This document shows positions 7,438 to 16,092 of a DNA stretch of 64,000 nt, in pieces. Position 1 is the stretch's first letter; every line of letters starts with the position of its first letter. The notes under the pieces were generated by a model. The model was given only the letters and a program-made list of their open reading frames with translations. It did no database searches and was not told the origin of the DNA. Origin of the DNA: an uncultured bacterium (GTDB lineage: Bacteria > Bacteroidota > Bacteroidia > Bacteroidales > Bacteroidaceae); the NCBI GenBank assembly GCA_905216025.1, contig CAJMSE010000009.1, positions 50,083 to 114,082 on the forward strand, in the 5' to 3' direction. Made by a program: the position numbers and the translations under genes.

Positions 7438-8304
7438 GTGAAAGGAATAGTTTTAGCCGGGGGGAGCGGCACACGCCTATACCCGATAACAAAAGGAATC
7501 AGCAAGCAGCTGATACCGATATTCGACAAACCGATGATATACTACCCTATCTCGGTGCTGATGCTCGCAGGCATCAGGGAGATACTTATCATAAGCACAC
7601 CGGCCGACCTGCCGGGATTCAGACGCCTCTTAGGAGACGGCAGTGATTTCGGTGTGAGGTTCGAATATGCCGAGCAGCCGTCGCCCGACGGACTGGCACA
7701 GGCATTCATCATCGGAGAGGAGTTTATCGGAAACGACTCCGTATGCCTCGTATTAGGAGACAACATCTTCTATGGAAGCGGATTCTCGGGACTGCTGAAG
7801 CAAAGCGTCGGAAACGCAGAGGAAAACAACCAGGCCACGGTTTTCGGATATTACGTCAACGACCCCGAACGCTACGGCGTGGCAGAATTCGACAGCAAGG
7901 GAAACTGCCTCAGCATAGAGGAGAAGCCTGAGAAACCGAAGTCGAACTACGCCGTCGTGGGACTATACTTCTACCCCAACAGCGTGGTGGAGATTGCAAA
8001 GCACATCAAACCGAGCGCACGCGGAGAACTGGAAATCACGACCGTGAACCAGGAATACCTGGCAAACAAGTCGCTGAAGGTACAGACCCTGCAGCGCGGA
8101 TTCGCATGGCTGGACACGGGAACACACGACAGCCTGAGCGAAGCCAGCACCTTCATCGAGGTCATAGAGAAGCGGCAGGGGCTGAAAGTGGCATGCCTTG
8201 AAGAAATTGCATACAAGAAAGGATGGATATCAAGAGACAAGCTACAGGAACTGGCACGCCCGATGATGAAGAACGGCTACGGCCAATACCTTATGAACAT
8301 TTAA
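7438..8304 (+). CDS. rmlA: Glucose-1-phosphate thymidylyltransferase
   Basis: 288 residues from the GTG at 7438 (then KGIVLAGGSGTRLYPITKG). This is the first enzyme of dTDP-L-rhamnose synthesis: dTTP plus glucose-1-phosphate gives dTDP-glucose. Visible motifs are the nucleotide-binding GGSGTRLYP with the downstream SKQLIPIFDKPMIYYPIS, LVLGDNIFYG (metal-binding Asp) and VVGLYFYP. Length and C-terminus fit RmlA/RfbA. The GTG start aligns the Rossmann strand with the family, and the upstream TTG lies inside the promoter. The wzc-type gene follows by 31 bp. The rmlD partner is 12 kb away on the other strand, and rmlB and rmlC are not in the window. Confidence 0.95.
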   Translation: MKGIVLAGGSGTRLYPITKGISKQLIPIFDKPMIYYPISVLMLAGIREILIISTPADLPGFRRLLGDGSDFGVRFEYAEQPSPDGLAQAFIIGEEFIGNDSVCLVLGDNIFYGSGFSGLLKQSVGNAEENNQATVFGYYVNDPERYGVAEFDSKGNCLSIEEKPEKPKSNYAVVGLYFYPNSVVEIAKHIKPSARGELEITTVNQEYLANKSLKVQTLQRGFAWLDTGTHDSLSEASTFIEVIEKRQGLKVACLEEIAYKKGWISRDKLQELARPMMKNGYGQYLMNI

Positions 8305-8335
8305 TCCGGAAACAAAAAGCTACACATAAATATAT

Positions 8336-10888
8336 ATGGAAGAAAAGAACAAAATCGAGACAGCGGAAACCATTGAGTCCATTGCCCAGAATGAGCAAGA
8401 AAGCTCCTTTGACTTCAGAACCATCTTCACCATATTCATATTGAATTGGCAATGGTTCGCCCTATCTATCTTTATATGCCTATGCGGTGCCCTTATATAT
8501 TTAAGGTATAAGAGTCCTATATATCAGTTGTCTGCAAAAATACTAATCAAAGACGAAAACAGACCGAGGGGCGGAGGCAACAACCAGATGCTGGCCAACA
8601 TGCAGGACCTTGGATTCATCTCGAACAGTGCAGGTATCGACAACGAGGTGGAGATACTTCAGAGCCACATCCTGTCGCGCGAGGCCATCAAGGACCTTAA
8701 GCTCTACACTGAATACAAGGTGGAAGGAAGGGTCAAGAACCAGCTCATATACAAGACACAGACCGTCAACGTGGACATCGACCCCGCAAGCCTGAAGAAG
8801 ATGGACGAGACCATGCAACCCATCAAGATGAGAATCATCTACAGCGAAGACGGATACAAGGTTACCGGTACGGCATATACAAAGAACGGAGACGAACGTC
8901 CCTTCAAGACAACGATAAAGTCGTTCCCGGCCACTCTGAAGACATACGCAGGCGTACTGACTTTCACAAAGAACGACATACGCCAGTATTTCGAAGACGA
9001 TGAGCTCTACGAGAAGTTCATCAGGAAAGACCTCTTCGTGAGGATATACCCGATGTCGTATGTCGCAGCCAACTACGTGAAAGCCATGAGCGTGGAGCCG
9101 ACATCGAAGACAACATCCATCGCCCTCATGACCATCAAGGACAAGAACAGGAACAGGGCCGAGGACTTCCTCAACCAGCTGGCCATCTGCTACAACAGGC
9201 AGGCTAATGCGGACAAGAACGAGATTGCCGTAAAGACAGAGGAGTTCATCAACGAAAGACTTGAGAAGATTAACGCTGAGCTCGGCTCTACCGAAAGCGC
9301 ACTCGAGAGCTACAAGAAGCGCAACAACCTGACACAGCTCAAACTGGATGCGACGGAGACTCTGACACAGACAAGCCAGTACTCGACCAAGCTCTCTGAC
9401 GCCAAGGCACAGATACAGCTGCTCGACTATCTGCGAGAATATGTTGACAACCCGCAGAACAAGTATCAGATAATACCGTCAAACGTAGGCCTTGAGGATG
9501 TATCGTCGACAACTCTCATAAACAAATACAACCAGAGTGTCATGGACCGCAACCGCCTGCTGCGTACAGCATCGGAGATTGCACCGCAGGTCCAGACGCT
9601 CACCGAGACTCTCGACCAGCTGATGGAAAGCATCAGGATTGCCCTCGCACAGGCAAGACACAGCGCAGACATCAAGAAGATGAGCGTCGAGAGCCAGTAT
9701 GCAGTATACCGCGACAAGGTGGCCAACACCCCGGAGCAGGAAAGGATACTGACACAGATAGGACGCCAGCAGGAAGTCAAGTCAGGACTTTACCTCATGC
9801 TGCTGCAGAAGCGCGAGGAGAACTCTATCTCACTGGCTGCCACGGCCGATAAAGGCAAGCTCATAGACGAACCGATATACGAAGGAAAGGTAAGCCCGAA
9901 GGGAAGCATCATACTGCTTGTGGCCTTGGTCGTAGGATTCGGTCTGCCGCTGCTGGCCATATATGTGATACAGCTGCTGCGCTACAAGATTGAAGGACAC
10001 GAGGACGTCGCCAGGCTCACCAAACTGCCTATCATTGCCGATGTCGCCATCGCGAACGACAGCGAAAGCAAGACAGGAGGAATCGTTGTGCATGAAAATC
10101 AGAATGACCAGATCGACGAGATATTCCGCTCGATGCGAACGAACATACAGTTCATGCTCAAGGGAGACCAGCGCGTCGTCATGTTCACATCGTCGACATC
10201 GGGTGAAGGAAAGACCTTCAATGCGGCAAACCTTGCCGTGAGCTTCGCACTGCTCGGCAAGAAGGTAATCCTCATGGGTCTCGACATCCGCAAGCCGGCA
10301 CTTGGAAAACTATTCGGAGTGTCAGACCGCAGCAAGGGTATCACCACCCTGCTGAACAAAGACAAGGATAACATCACCCTGGAGACAATAAATGCACAGA
10401 TACACCCGTCCGGAGTGAACAGCAACCTCGACCTCATGTTCGCCGGTCCGGTGCCGCCGAACCCGACGGAGCTCCTCGCACGAGAGAATCTCGGCATCAT
10501 AATAGAGATGATAAAAAACGAGTACGACTATATCATACTCGACACCGCACCGGTCGGACTGGTGACCGACACACTCCAGATAGGCAAGTTTGCCGACGTG
10601 TCGGTTATTGTATGCCGCGCCGATTACACCCCGAAGGCGAGCTTCGGCCTGTTCAACAGCCTGGCCGCCGAGAAGAAACTGCCGAACATGTGCATAGTGC
10701 TCAACGGTGTGGACCTGTCGAAGAAGAAGTACGGATACTATTACGGATATGGCAAATACGGCAAATACGGACGCTACGGAAACTACGGCGCGTATACCAA
10801 TTACGGCAACTACGGCGCATACGGCAGCTACGGAAACTATGCAAACAGCCACTATGGCAATAAAAACGACAACTCGATAAAGAAATGA
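8336..10888 (+). CDS. Wzc-type polysaccharide co-polymerase and tyrosine autokinase
   Basis: An 850-residue inner-membrane protein that drives capsule or exopolysaccharide polymerisation and export. Two membrane helices (about 35-55 FALSIFICLCGALIYL and about 525-545 IILLVALVVGFGLPLLAIYVI) flank a periplasmic chain-length domain with coiled coil. The cytosolic BY-kinase has Walker A TSGEGKTFNAAN (about 621-632), Walker A' VILMGLDIRKP and Walker B YIILDTAP. The C-terminal tail (about 797-850) holds 16 tyrosines, mostly as G-x-Y repeats, far denser than the usual tyrosine cluster. It follows rmlA and overlaps the next gene by 4 bp. No wza, wzx or glycosyltransferase is adjacent in this window. 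Confidence 0.93.
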   Translation: MEEKNKIETAETIESIAQNEQESSFDFRTIFTIFILNWQWFALSIFICLCGALIYLRYKSPIYQLSAKILIKDENRPRGGGNNQMLANMQDLGFISNSAGIDNEVEILQSHILSREAIKDLKLYTEYKVEGRVKNQLIYKTQTVNVDIDPASLKKMDETMQPIKMRIIYSEDGYKVTGTAYTKNGDERPFKTTIKSFPATLKTYAGVLTFTKNDIRQYFEDDELYEKFIRKDLFVRIYPMSYVAANYVKAMSVEPTSKTTSIALMTIKDKNRNRAEDFLNQLAICYNRQANADKNEIAVKTEEFINERLEKINAELGSTESALESYKKRNNLTQLKLDATETLTQTSQYSTKLSDAKAQIQLLDYLREYVDNPQNKYQIIPSNVGLEDVSSTTLINKYNQSVMDRNRLLRTASEIAPQVQTLTETLDQLMESIRIALAQARHSADIKKMSVESQYAVYRDKVANTPEQERILTQIGRQQEVKSGLYLMLLQKREENSISLAATADKGKLIDEPIYEGKVSPKGSIILLVALVVGFGLPLLAIYVIQLLRYKIEGHEDVARLTKLPIIADVAIANDSESKTGGIVVHENQNDQIDEIFRSMRTNIQFMLKGDQRVVMFTSSTSGEGKTFNAANLAVSFALLGKKVILMGLDIRKPALGKLFGVSDRSKGITTLLNKDKDNITLETINAQIHPSGVNSNLDLMFAGPVPPNPTELLARENLGIIIEMIKNEYDYIILDTAPVGLVTDTLQIGKFADVSVIVCRADYTPKASFGLFNSLAAEKKLPNMCIVLNGVDLSKKKYGYYYGYGKYGKYGRYGNYGAYTNYGNYGAYGSYGNYANSHYGNKNDNSIKK

Positions 10889-11328
10889 CAATTGCAGTAG
10901 ATTTTGACGGAACTATCGTTGAGCATAAATATCCTGAGATAGGCGAAGAGAGACCTTTTGCCATAGAGACTCTGAAGATGCTCATCAGGGACAGACACAG
11001 GCTCATCCTGTGGAGCGTGCGTGAAGGAAAGCTGCTTGATGAAGCGGTGGAATGGTGCCGTGAACGCGGAGTCGAGTTCTATGCAGTGAACAGAGACTAT
11101 CCCGAAGAGACACGTGAGAACAACCAGCACTTCAGCCGCAAGTTGAAAGTGGAGATGTTCATAGACGACAGAAACGTGGGCGGACTGCCCGACTGGGGAA
11201 CCATCTACAGGATGATAAGCCGGCATAAGACCTGGAATGACATCATGATGGAGGACGACGGAATGGAATCTCACCACTATCATCAGCATAACAAGCAGCT
11301 GAAGAAGAAGTGGTGGCAGTTCGGATAA
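10885..11328 (+). CDS. Small HAD-superfamily hydrolase
   Basis: 147 residues starting with the HAD motif I VDFDGTIVEH (nucleophile Asp about 6, acid Asp about 8). LILWSVREGK fits motif II and MFIDDRNVGG fits motif IV. There is no large cap domain, so the substrate may be a phosphorylated macromolecule or a small open-access phosphate. A histidine-rich segment (ESHHYHQHNK) precedes the lysine/tryptophan C-terminus. Similar short HAD proteins of the BT0820 type are widespread in Bacteroides. The ATGA overlap with the wzc-type gene (10885-10888) suggests coupling to capsule export. A role as a phosphatase acting on the kinase or on sugar phosphates would be speculation. Confidence 0.75.
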   Translation: MTIAVDFDGTIVEHKYPEIGEERPFAIETLKMLIRDRHRLILWSVREGKLLDEAVEWCRERGVEFYAVNRDYPEETRENNQHFSRKLKVEMFIDDRNVGGLPDWGTIYRMISRHKTWNDIMMEDDGMESHHYHQHNKQLKKKWWQFG

Positions 11329-11407
11329 TACCCGGAAAGAATGCAAGCCGCAAGGTTTGATACAGGAGTCATCAGAGTTTAAGGAATAAATAATTAAACT
11401 ATAAAAC

Positions 11408-11447
11408 AGAAAGCGGTGCAGCCCCGGCAGGAGCTGTACCGCTTTCT
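11408..11447. terminator. Hairpin between convergent genes
   Basis: A 15-bp stem with one G-U pair (11408-11422 with 11433-11447) and a 10-nt loop lies between the end of the HAD gene and the end of the kinase-pyrophosphorylase gene. The T tract is weak on both sides. Its position between two converging stop codons makes a shared terminator the most likely role. Confidence 0.6.
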
Positions 11448-11471
11448 ATATATCAATATCCTTGCGCCGGC

Positions 11472-13406
11472 TCAGCTGTATTCCAGCACGGCCTTCCTGA
11501 ATGCAGCCGGATTACCCATGTCGAACATGCGGCCGTCTATCCTGACACCCATCATTCCGCTCCGCCGGCGCACCTCGTCAAGAGCTGAGGTTAGCTCTAT
11601 CTCACGCCCGGAGCCCTCTTCATCGGCATTCCTGATATCCTCCGCCAGCTGTTCAAAGACCTCTGCCGTCAGGATATACTGCCCGAAAACGGAATAATAC
11701 TGCTTCTCTCCGTCCTTATCATGCACCGCAAGATACTCCTCTGCATACGATGCCTTAGGCTTCTCGGTCATCTTCGACACGCCAAGGATACGGCCGTTCT
11801 TATCTTCCCACACGCCGCTCAGTATACCGTAATGGCTTACTTCACCGAGCGGGACAGGATGTATGCTCACCATCAGCTTGTCATACTTCTCATATTCCTC
11901 TATGAACTGAAGAGTGCAGGGCTTGCCGGTGTTGCTGCGGTAGATGGTATCGCCAAGCAGCAGGAGCACCGGCTCATTCCCGGCAAACTCCGCCGCCTGA
12001 TAGACGGCATGCCCGAAACCGCGCTTCTCGCGCTGATATACGTAATGAAGGCGCTTGCCTATGTCGAGGATATGGCTGGCATACTCCCTGTTTTTAGGAC
12101 TCAGCTTCTGCAGATGGTCATACGGCAATGGCGTATCGAAGAACTCCTCATACTGTTTCCTCTCCTCCTCCGACCCCAACACGATGCATATTTCCTCTAT
12201 GCCGCTTGCTATAAGCTCTTCAAGCAAAATCAGTATGACCGGACGGACGACACCGTCCTGACACGGAATGGGAAAGAAGTCCTTTTTAACAGTGCACGTG
12301 GCTGGATACAGGCGCGTGCCGAAGCCGGCCACAGGGACAATCGCCTTACGCACGGTGTGCACCGGCTGTATCGTGAATGAATAGGCATGCAATCCGCATC
12401 CGTTGAGATACCGGACAAGACTCTCCTGGCATCCGGCATCGCGGGCAAGGAACTGCACCGACCCGTCGCCATGCGAGCCCACGCCCTTGCCTCCGTAAAT
12501 CAGCGGCTGTATATTGGCATCGGTGAGGAAGCGGTGCAGTTTCGGGGCTTCCAGTGCCGGCGACATGGGCGCTATGTACCTGTCGAAAATCTCTTCAGCC
12601 TCAACCATCAGCTTGCCAAGCGACTCGACATCGCCATCCGCCATGAATCCGACGGCACGTCCGACAATATCCTTATTTATCTCGCCGAGGGCCTCATGAA
12701 GCCGGCGTGCGCTCTCGTCCGATGCGAAAGGGTACGACTTGTTCAGATCGGCAAGGATACGGATGGTATCCTTTGAGGCACACAAATCAGCAAAGACCCA
12801 GTGCAGCGGTTTCTTCACTTTCAGCGAATGCACCTCTATCTCGTCGCCGTCAAAAACCATGAGGTTAGGCTTCACGCCGAAGGCGCATGCCTGGTCGAGA
12901 CGCCCGCAACGCGAGGCTGTGCGCAGCTCGCCGAGATATGCGATGTTCATCTCTCCCTGAGTGTTCAGGTTCAGATGATACAGCTGGTTGAAAGCCCTTG
13001 CCACGAGCACGCAGATCGCGGCGCTGCTCGACAGCCCGCTCTTCATCGGCAAAGTCATGGAAGTAATCGTTATCTTCACTCCGCCCACCTTATACCATTC
13101 GAGCATGTACGACGCCACTCCGGCGCAATAGCAGAAGAAAGAGCCCGAACGCGCCACATTCTTCAGTTCCGCCTCATTCATGCGGCATGAGAAATCACTC
13201 CACATGCCGGCAATCTCCGGGGCACGGCTTGTCATCTCGAATCTCTGCGACTTCTCAACCACGGCATATATGCCCTGCTCAATACCCGTGACGATGGCCG
13301 CTCCCGGCTGAATCGCAGCGTTCATGGTACGGTATCGCCCGGCCCAGTCCGTATGTTCGCCGAACAGGCACAGACGCCCCGGCACAAAAAGTTCTGTCAT
13401 TTCCAT
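11472..13406 (-). CDS. Bifunctional GHMP sugar kinase / sugar-1-phosphate nucleotidyltransferase
   Basis: 644 residues from the ATG at 13406. The N-terminal GHMP kinase (about 1-350) has FVPGRLCLFGEHTDWAG (motif 1), LPMKSGLSSSAAI (ATP-binding motif 2, about 119-131), CGRLDQACAFG (with the catalytic Asp, about 167-177) and GGKGVGSHGDGS (motif 3). The C-terminal module (about 352-644) is a GalU/RmlA-type transferase: KAIVPVAGFGTRLYPAT, VKKDFFPI and LLLLGDTIYR. The two activities would turn a free sugar into a sugar-1-phosphate and then an NDP-sugar, as in Fkp, though Fkp has the reverse module order. The sugar is not evident; the GEHTDWAG form recalls arabino- and glucuronokinases. The longer open frame back to 13478 runs through the promoter, so it is rejected. 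Confidence 0.85.
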   Translation of the reverse strand: MEMTELFVPGRLCLFGEHTDWAGRYRTMNAAIQPGAAIVTGIEQGIYAVVEKSQRFEMTSRAPEIAGMWSDFSCRMNEAELKNVARSGSFFCYCAGVASYMLEWYKVGGVKITITSMTLPMKSGLSSSAAICVLVARAFNQLYHLNLNTQGEMNIAYLGELRTASRCGRLDQACAFGVKPNLMVFDGDEIEVHSLKVKKPLHWVFADLCASKDTIRILADLNKSYPFASDESARRLHEALGEINKDIVGRAVGFMADGDVESLGKLMVEAEEIFDRYIAPMSPALEAPKLHRFLTDANIQPLIYGGKGVGSHGDGSVQFLARDAGCQESLVRYLNGCGLHAYSFTIQPVHTVRKAIVPVAGFGTRLYPATCTVKKDFFPIPCQDGVVRPVILILLEELIASGIEEICIVLGSEEERKQYEEFFDTPLPYDHLQKLSPKNREYASHILDIGKRLHYVYQREKRGFGHAVYQAAEFAGNEPVLLLLGDTIYRSNTGKPCTLQFIEEYEKYDKLMVSIHPVPLGEVSHYGILSGVWEDKNGRILGVSKMTEKPKASYAEEYLAVHDKDGEKQYYSVFGQYILTAEVFEQLAEDIRNADEEGSGREIELTSALDEVRRRSGMMGVRIDGRMFDMGNPAAFRKAVLEYS

Positions 13407-13422
13407 TATGTTATTAGCATTA

Positions 13423-13454
13423 CAAAGATAGTCAAATAAACCGACAAACAGCAA
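13423..13454 (-). promoter_or_regulatory. Promoter of the kinase-pyrophosphorylase gene
   Basis: -7 element TATCTTTG at 13430-13423 and -33 TTG at 13454-13452, with a 21-bp spacer. The leader to the ATG at 13406 is only about 10 nt. Confidence 0.6.
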
Positions 13455-13469
13455 TTTAACACCTAATAA

Positions 13470-13501
13470 TTTGGTCATACAGATTATTTTGTATACATTT
13501 G
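13470..13501 (+). promoter_or_regulatory. Promoter of the ECF sigma factor gene
   Basis: -33 TTTG at 13470-13473 and -7 TACATTTG at 13494-13501, with a 20-bp spacer: a full match to the Bacteroidetes housekeeping promoter. It is divergent from the promoter at 13423-13454 and leaves a leader of about 83 nt. Confidence 0.7.
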
Positions 13502-13590
13502 CATTGTAAATAAAGCATTGTCAATAACAAACAGAACTAAAATTAAAGCCTATCGACAAAGATTTTACTTAATAACAAAGACAATTAAGT

Positions 13591-14190
13591 ATGATGAAAT
13601 TTGAAAGTATGACCGACGAAGAGTTGGCCTTACAATATGTTGAGGGAAACAACAGGGCTTTCGACGAGTTATTGGCACGCAACCAATCGAAGCTGTTTAC
13701 ATACATAATGTTCGTTGTCAGGGACCAGGACCTTGCCAACGACCTGTTTCAGGATACGTTTGTGAAAGTCATTACTAAACTCCAGGAAGGCAAATATACC
13801 GACTCCGGGAAGTTCTCGTACTGGATTACAAGAATCGCCCACAACGTCATCATGGACTGGTATCGCATGCAGAAGAACGAGCACATCGTCGAACCGACCG
13901 AAGACAACGATCTCAGCAACCTGAACGAGAACTCCGTAATGGACGGCAACATCGAGTCGGACATCATCAACGACCAGGTGATGCAGGACGTGAAGAGGAT
14001 GATGAACAACCTGCCAACCGCCCAGCGCGAGGTCGTATACATGAGATTCTACCAAAGTCTGTCGTTCAAGGAGATTGCCGAGATAACGGGCGTAAGCATA
14101 AACACCGCCCTCGGCCGCATGCGCTATGCGATACTGAACCTCCGGAGAATGGCTCAGGAGCACGACATCATCCTGAAGATGGAGATGTGA
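13591..14190 (+). CDS. ECF-type RNA polymerase sigma factor
   Basis: 199 residues. Region 2 (about 25-95) includes DLANDLFQDTFVKVITKL and GKFSYWITRIAHNVIMDWYR. Region 4 (about 130-190) includes LPTAQREVVYMRFYQSLSFKEIAEITGVS with the helix-turn-helix and NTALGRMRYAILNLRR. There is no region 3 or 1.2, as in sigma-70 group 4. No anti-sigma gene or SusC/D pair is adjacent, so it is not obviously one of the transport-linked ECF factors; sigma factors of this stand-alone type are common in Bacteroidales. The ATG at 13591 (MMKFESMTDEELA) fits the family's usual N-terminus. Confidence 0.92.
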   Translation: MMKFESMTDEELALQYVEGNNRAFDELLARNQSKLFTYIMFVVRDQDLANDLFQDTFVKVITKLQEGKYTDSGKFSYWITRIAHNVIMDWYRMQKNEHIVEPTEDNDLSNLNENSVMDGNIESDIINDQVMQDVKRMMNNLPTAQREVVYMRFYQSLSFKEIAEITGVSINTALGRMRYAILNLRRMAQEHDIILKMEM

Positions 14191-14198
14191 CGCGGAGT

Positions 14199-14846
14199 CT
14201 AAAGGAGTCTGAGGTCGTGTATAGTCTGCTCCGGACTCTTGCTCCTGAACACGTAACTGCCGCTGACGAGCACGTCCACGCCGGCCGCGGCAAGGCGCGG
14301 GGCCGTCGCCGAGTCAACGCCTCCGTCCACTTCTATCAGCGCCTTCGAGCCGCTCTCTGCCATAAGCCTGCGCAGGCGGCCTATCTTCGATATGGTGTTC
14401 TCAATGAAAGCCTGTCCGCCAAAACCGGGATTGACACTCATCAGAAGCACCATATCCACATCGCAGATTATATCTTCAAGCACATGCACGGGCGTGGAAG
14501 GGTTCAGGGTGACACCTGCCTTCATCCCCGCGTCGTGTATCTCGTGGACGGTACGGTGCAGATGGGTGCATGCCTCATAGTGCACATTCATCATCATAGC
14601 GCCCAACCGCGCGGTCTGCGATATGTAACGCTCGGGATGAACGATCATGAAATGCACGTCAAGAGGCTTCCGGCATGCCTTTGCGACAGCCTCAAGAACA
14701 GGAAATCCGAAAGAAATGTTAGGGACAAACACTCCATCCATCACATCAAGATGAAGCCAGTCTGCCTCACTGCGGTTTATCATGTCTATGTCGCCGGCGA
14801 GATTAAGGAAATCGGCGGCGAGGAGTGACGGGGATACTAATGCCAT
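14199..14846 (-). CDS. rpe: Ribulose-phosphate 3-epimerase
   Basis: 215 residues. It interconverts ribulose-5-phosphate and xylulose-5-phosphate in the pentose phosphate pathway, using a metal ion in a TIM barrel. Visible are VSPSLLAADFLNL near the N-terminus, HLDVMDGVFVPNISFG (metal-binding His/Asp), LDVHFMIVHPERY, LLMSVNPGFGGQAF and IEVDGGVDSATA. It is the last gene of a minus-strand series Sua5-ClC-Fmt-small ORF-Rpe and begins 10 bp after the 42-residue small gene. Confidence 0.97.
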   Translation of the reverse strand: MALVSPSLLAADFLNLAGDIDMINRSEADWLHLDVMDGVFVPNISFGFPVLEAVAKACRKPLDVHFMIVHPERYISQTARLGAMMMNVHYEACTHLHRTVHEIHDAGMKAGVTLNPSTPVHVLEDIICDVDMVLLMSVNPGFGGQAFIENTISKIGRLRRLMAESGSKALIEVDGGVDSATAPRLAAAGVDVLVSGSYVFRSKSPEQTIHDLRLL

Positions 14847-14856
14847 CTCTGCTCTT

Positions 14857-14985
14857 TTAGTTCAGGCAGCAGGCCGTGTGCGTACCGTCTGCCAGTTTTA
14901 TTACTCTATAAGTATAAGCTATCTGCTTTATCAGCTCAAGCGTCTTTTCACTCGGATGTAATGCTTCTTGCGTAAAATACTTCAT
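14857..14985 (-). CDS. 42-residue small protein with a strong ribosome binding site
   Basis: The frame opens ATG at 14985 and closes TAA at 14859-14857. The protein begins MKYFTQEALHPSEKTL, continues with a helical ELIKQIAYTYRVIKL and ends in TACCLN, with two adjacent cysteines. AGGAGG at 14998-14993, 7 nt before the ATG, is a near-perfect Shine-Dalgarno, which is rare in this window. It lies between fmt and rpe with 10 bp to rpe. Codon use and the RBS indicate a real gene. I do not know its function; the placement suggests it is translated with rpe. Confidence 0.7.
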   Translation of the reverse strand: MKYFTQEALHPSEKTLELIKQIAYTYRVIKLADGTHTACCLN

Positions 14986-14992
14986 AGGCTTT

Positions 14993-14998
14993 CCTCCT
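14993..14998 (-). promoter_or_regulatory. Strong Shine-Dalgarno AGGAGG before the 42-residue gene
   Basis: An exact AGGAGG, 7 nt before the start codon at 14985, inside the purine run AAAAAAGGAGGAAAG. Most genes in this window lack such a site, so it decides the start and argues for active translation. Confidence 0.75.
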
Positions 14999-15096
14999 TT
15001 TTTGATTATGACTCTTCACGCTCCATCGTCCTTCACGGACAGCGTTTATCTATCAAACGCCGGTAAGCCTGTTTTATTATACGCCCGCATTCTTTT

Positions 15097-16074
15097 TTAT
15101 TTAACTTTATATTCAGACAGGTCTTTCATGCCGTTGATGAAGTCTCCGGCTTTCATCCGGCGCTTGCCGGCCAGCTGAAGCTCCTCCATCCGGAGCATGC
15201 CGTCGGCCGCGGAGACATACAGATGCTTCCTGTCCGCAACGAGAGAGCCCGGAGCTTCTGCCGCGCCGAGTTCTGTCTTTGCCGCCGAGTAAATCTTCAG
15301 CACCGTCTCATTGCCGTCCGGCGCCACGAGCGTGGTCCATGCACCTGGCACCGGACTCAGTCCGCGGATGAAGTCGTAGACCTTCTTCGCCGGCATGCTC
15401 CAGTCTATGCGGCACGTCTCCTTGAATATCTTTGGAGCGTGACGGAGCTCTCCCGCACCGGCGAGAAGCTCGTCCTGGGGCACCGCTTCCGGATGTCCGC
15501 CGCTCCCTATTATCTTCTCGAGCGTCTTGAGGCATATCTCTGCGCCGAGCACCATCAGCCCGTCGTAAACATTCTCCACGTTATAGTCGTCCGCGATGTC
15601 GAACGGCAGCTGCATTATTATCCGCCCGGTGTCTATGTCCTTGTCGAGGAAGAACGTCGTCACGCCGGTCGTCGTCTCACCGTTTATCACGGCCCAGTTT
15701 ATCGGCGCCGCCCCGCGATACTGCGGGAGCAGGGCAGCATGCACGTTAAACGTGCCGTACTCGGGCATGTCCCATACGACCTCCGGCAGCATCCTGAACG
15801 CCACAACGACCTGCAGGTTGGCGTCATAGCTGCGCAGAGCCGCGATGAAGTCAGGGTCTTTCATCTTTTCCGGCTGCAACACGGGAAGCCCCTTGCTCAC
15901 CGCATAGCGCTTCACGGCCGACGGCTGGGTCACGCTGCCGTGGCGGCCGACAGGCTTGTCGGGCTGCGTCACCACCGCTACCACGTTATAACCGTTCTCA
16001 ACCAGCGCCTTGAGAGTCTCCACTGCAAACTCCGGCGTACCCATGAACACAATCCTCAAGTCTTCTTTATTCAT
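15097..16074 (-). CDS. fmt: Methionyl-tRNA formyltransferase
   Basis: 325 residues. It transfers a formyl group from 10-formyl-THF to Met-tRNA-fMet before translation initiation. The N-terminal formyltransferase domain shows RIVFMGTPEFAVETL, VVTQPDKPVGRHG and the active-site FNVHAALLPQYRGAAPINWAV with the catalytic Asn/His, then FFLDKDIDTG. The C-terminal OB-fold domain follows (FIRGLSPVPGAWTTL). It starts 18 bp after the ClC gene. Confidence 0.97.
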   Translation of the reverse strand: MNKEDLRIVFMGTPEFAVETLKALVENGYNVVAVVTQPDKPVGRHGSVTQPSAVKRYAVSKGLPVLQPEKMKDPDFIAALRSYDANLQVVVAFRMLPEVVWDMPEYGTFNVHAALLPQYRGAAPINWAVINGETTTGVTTFFLDKDIDTGRIIMQLPFDIADDYNVENVYDGLMVLGAEICLKTLEKIIGSGGHPEAVPQDELLAGAGELRHAPKIFKETCRIDWSMPAKKVYDFIRGLSPVPGAWTTLVAPDGNETVLKIYSAAKTELGAAEAPGSLVADRKHLYVSAADGMLRMEELQLAGKRRMKAGDFINGMKDLSEYKVK

Positions 16075-16092
16075 TCCTATCTGCTTTATTTA

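Noticed and set aside
13591..14190. Regulator of the pectin locus (ECF/anti-sigma pair)
   Set aside because: No anti-sigma gene follows, and the locus is 19 kb away. Nothing in the sequence links them.
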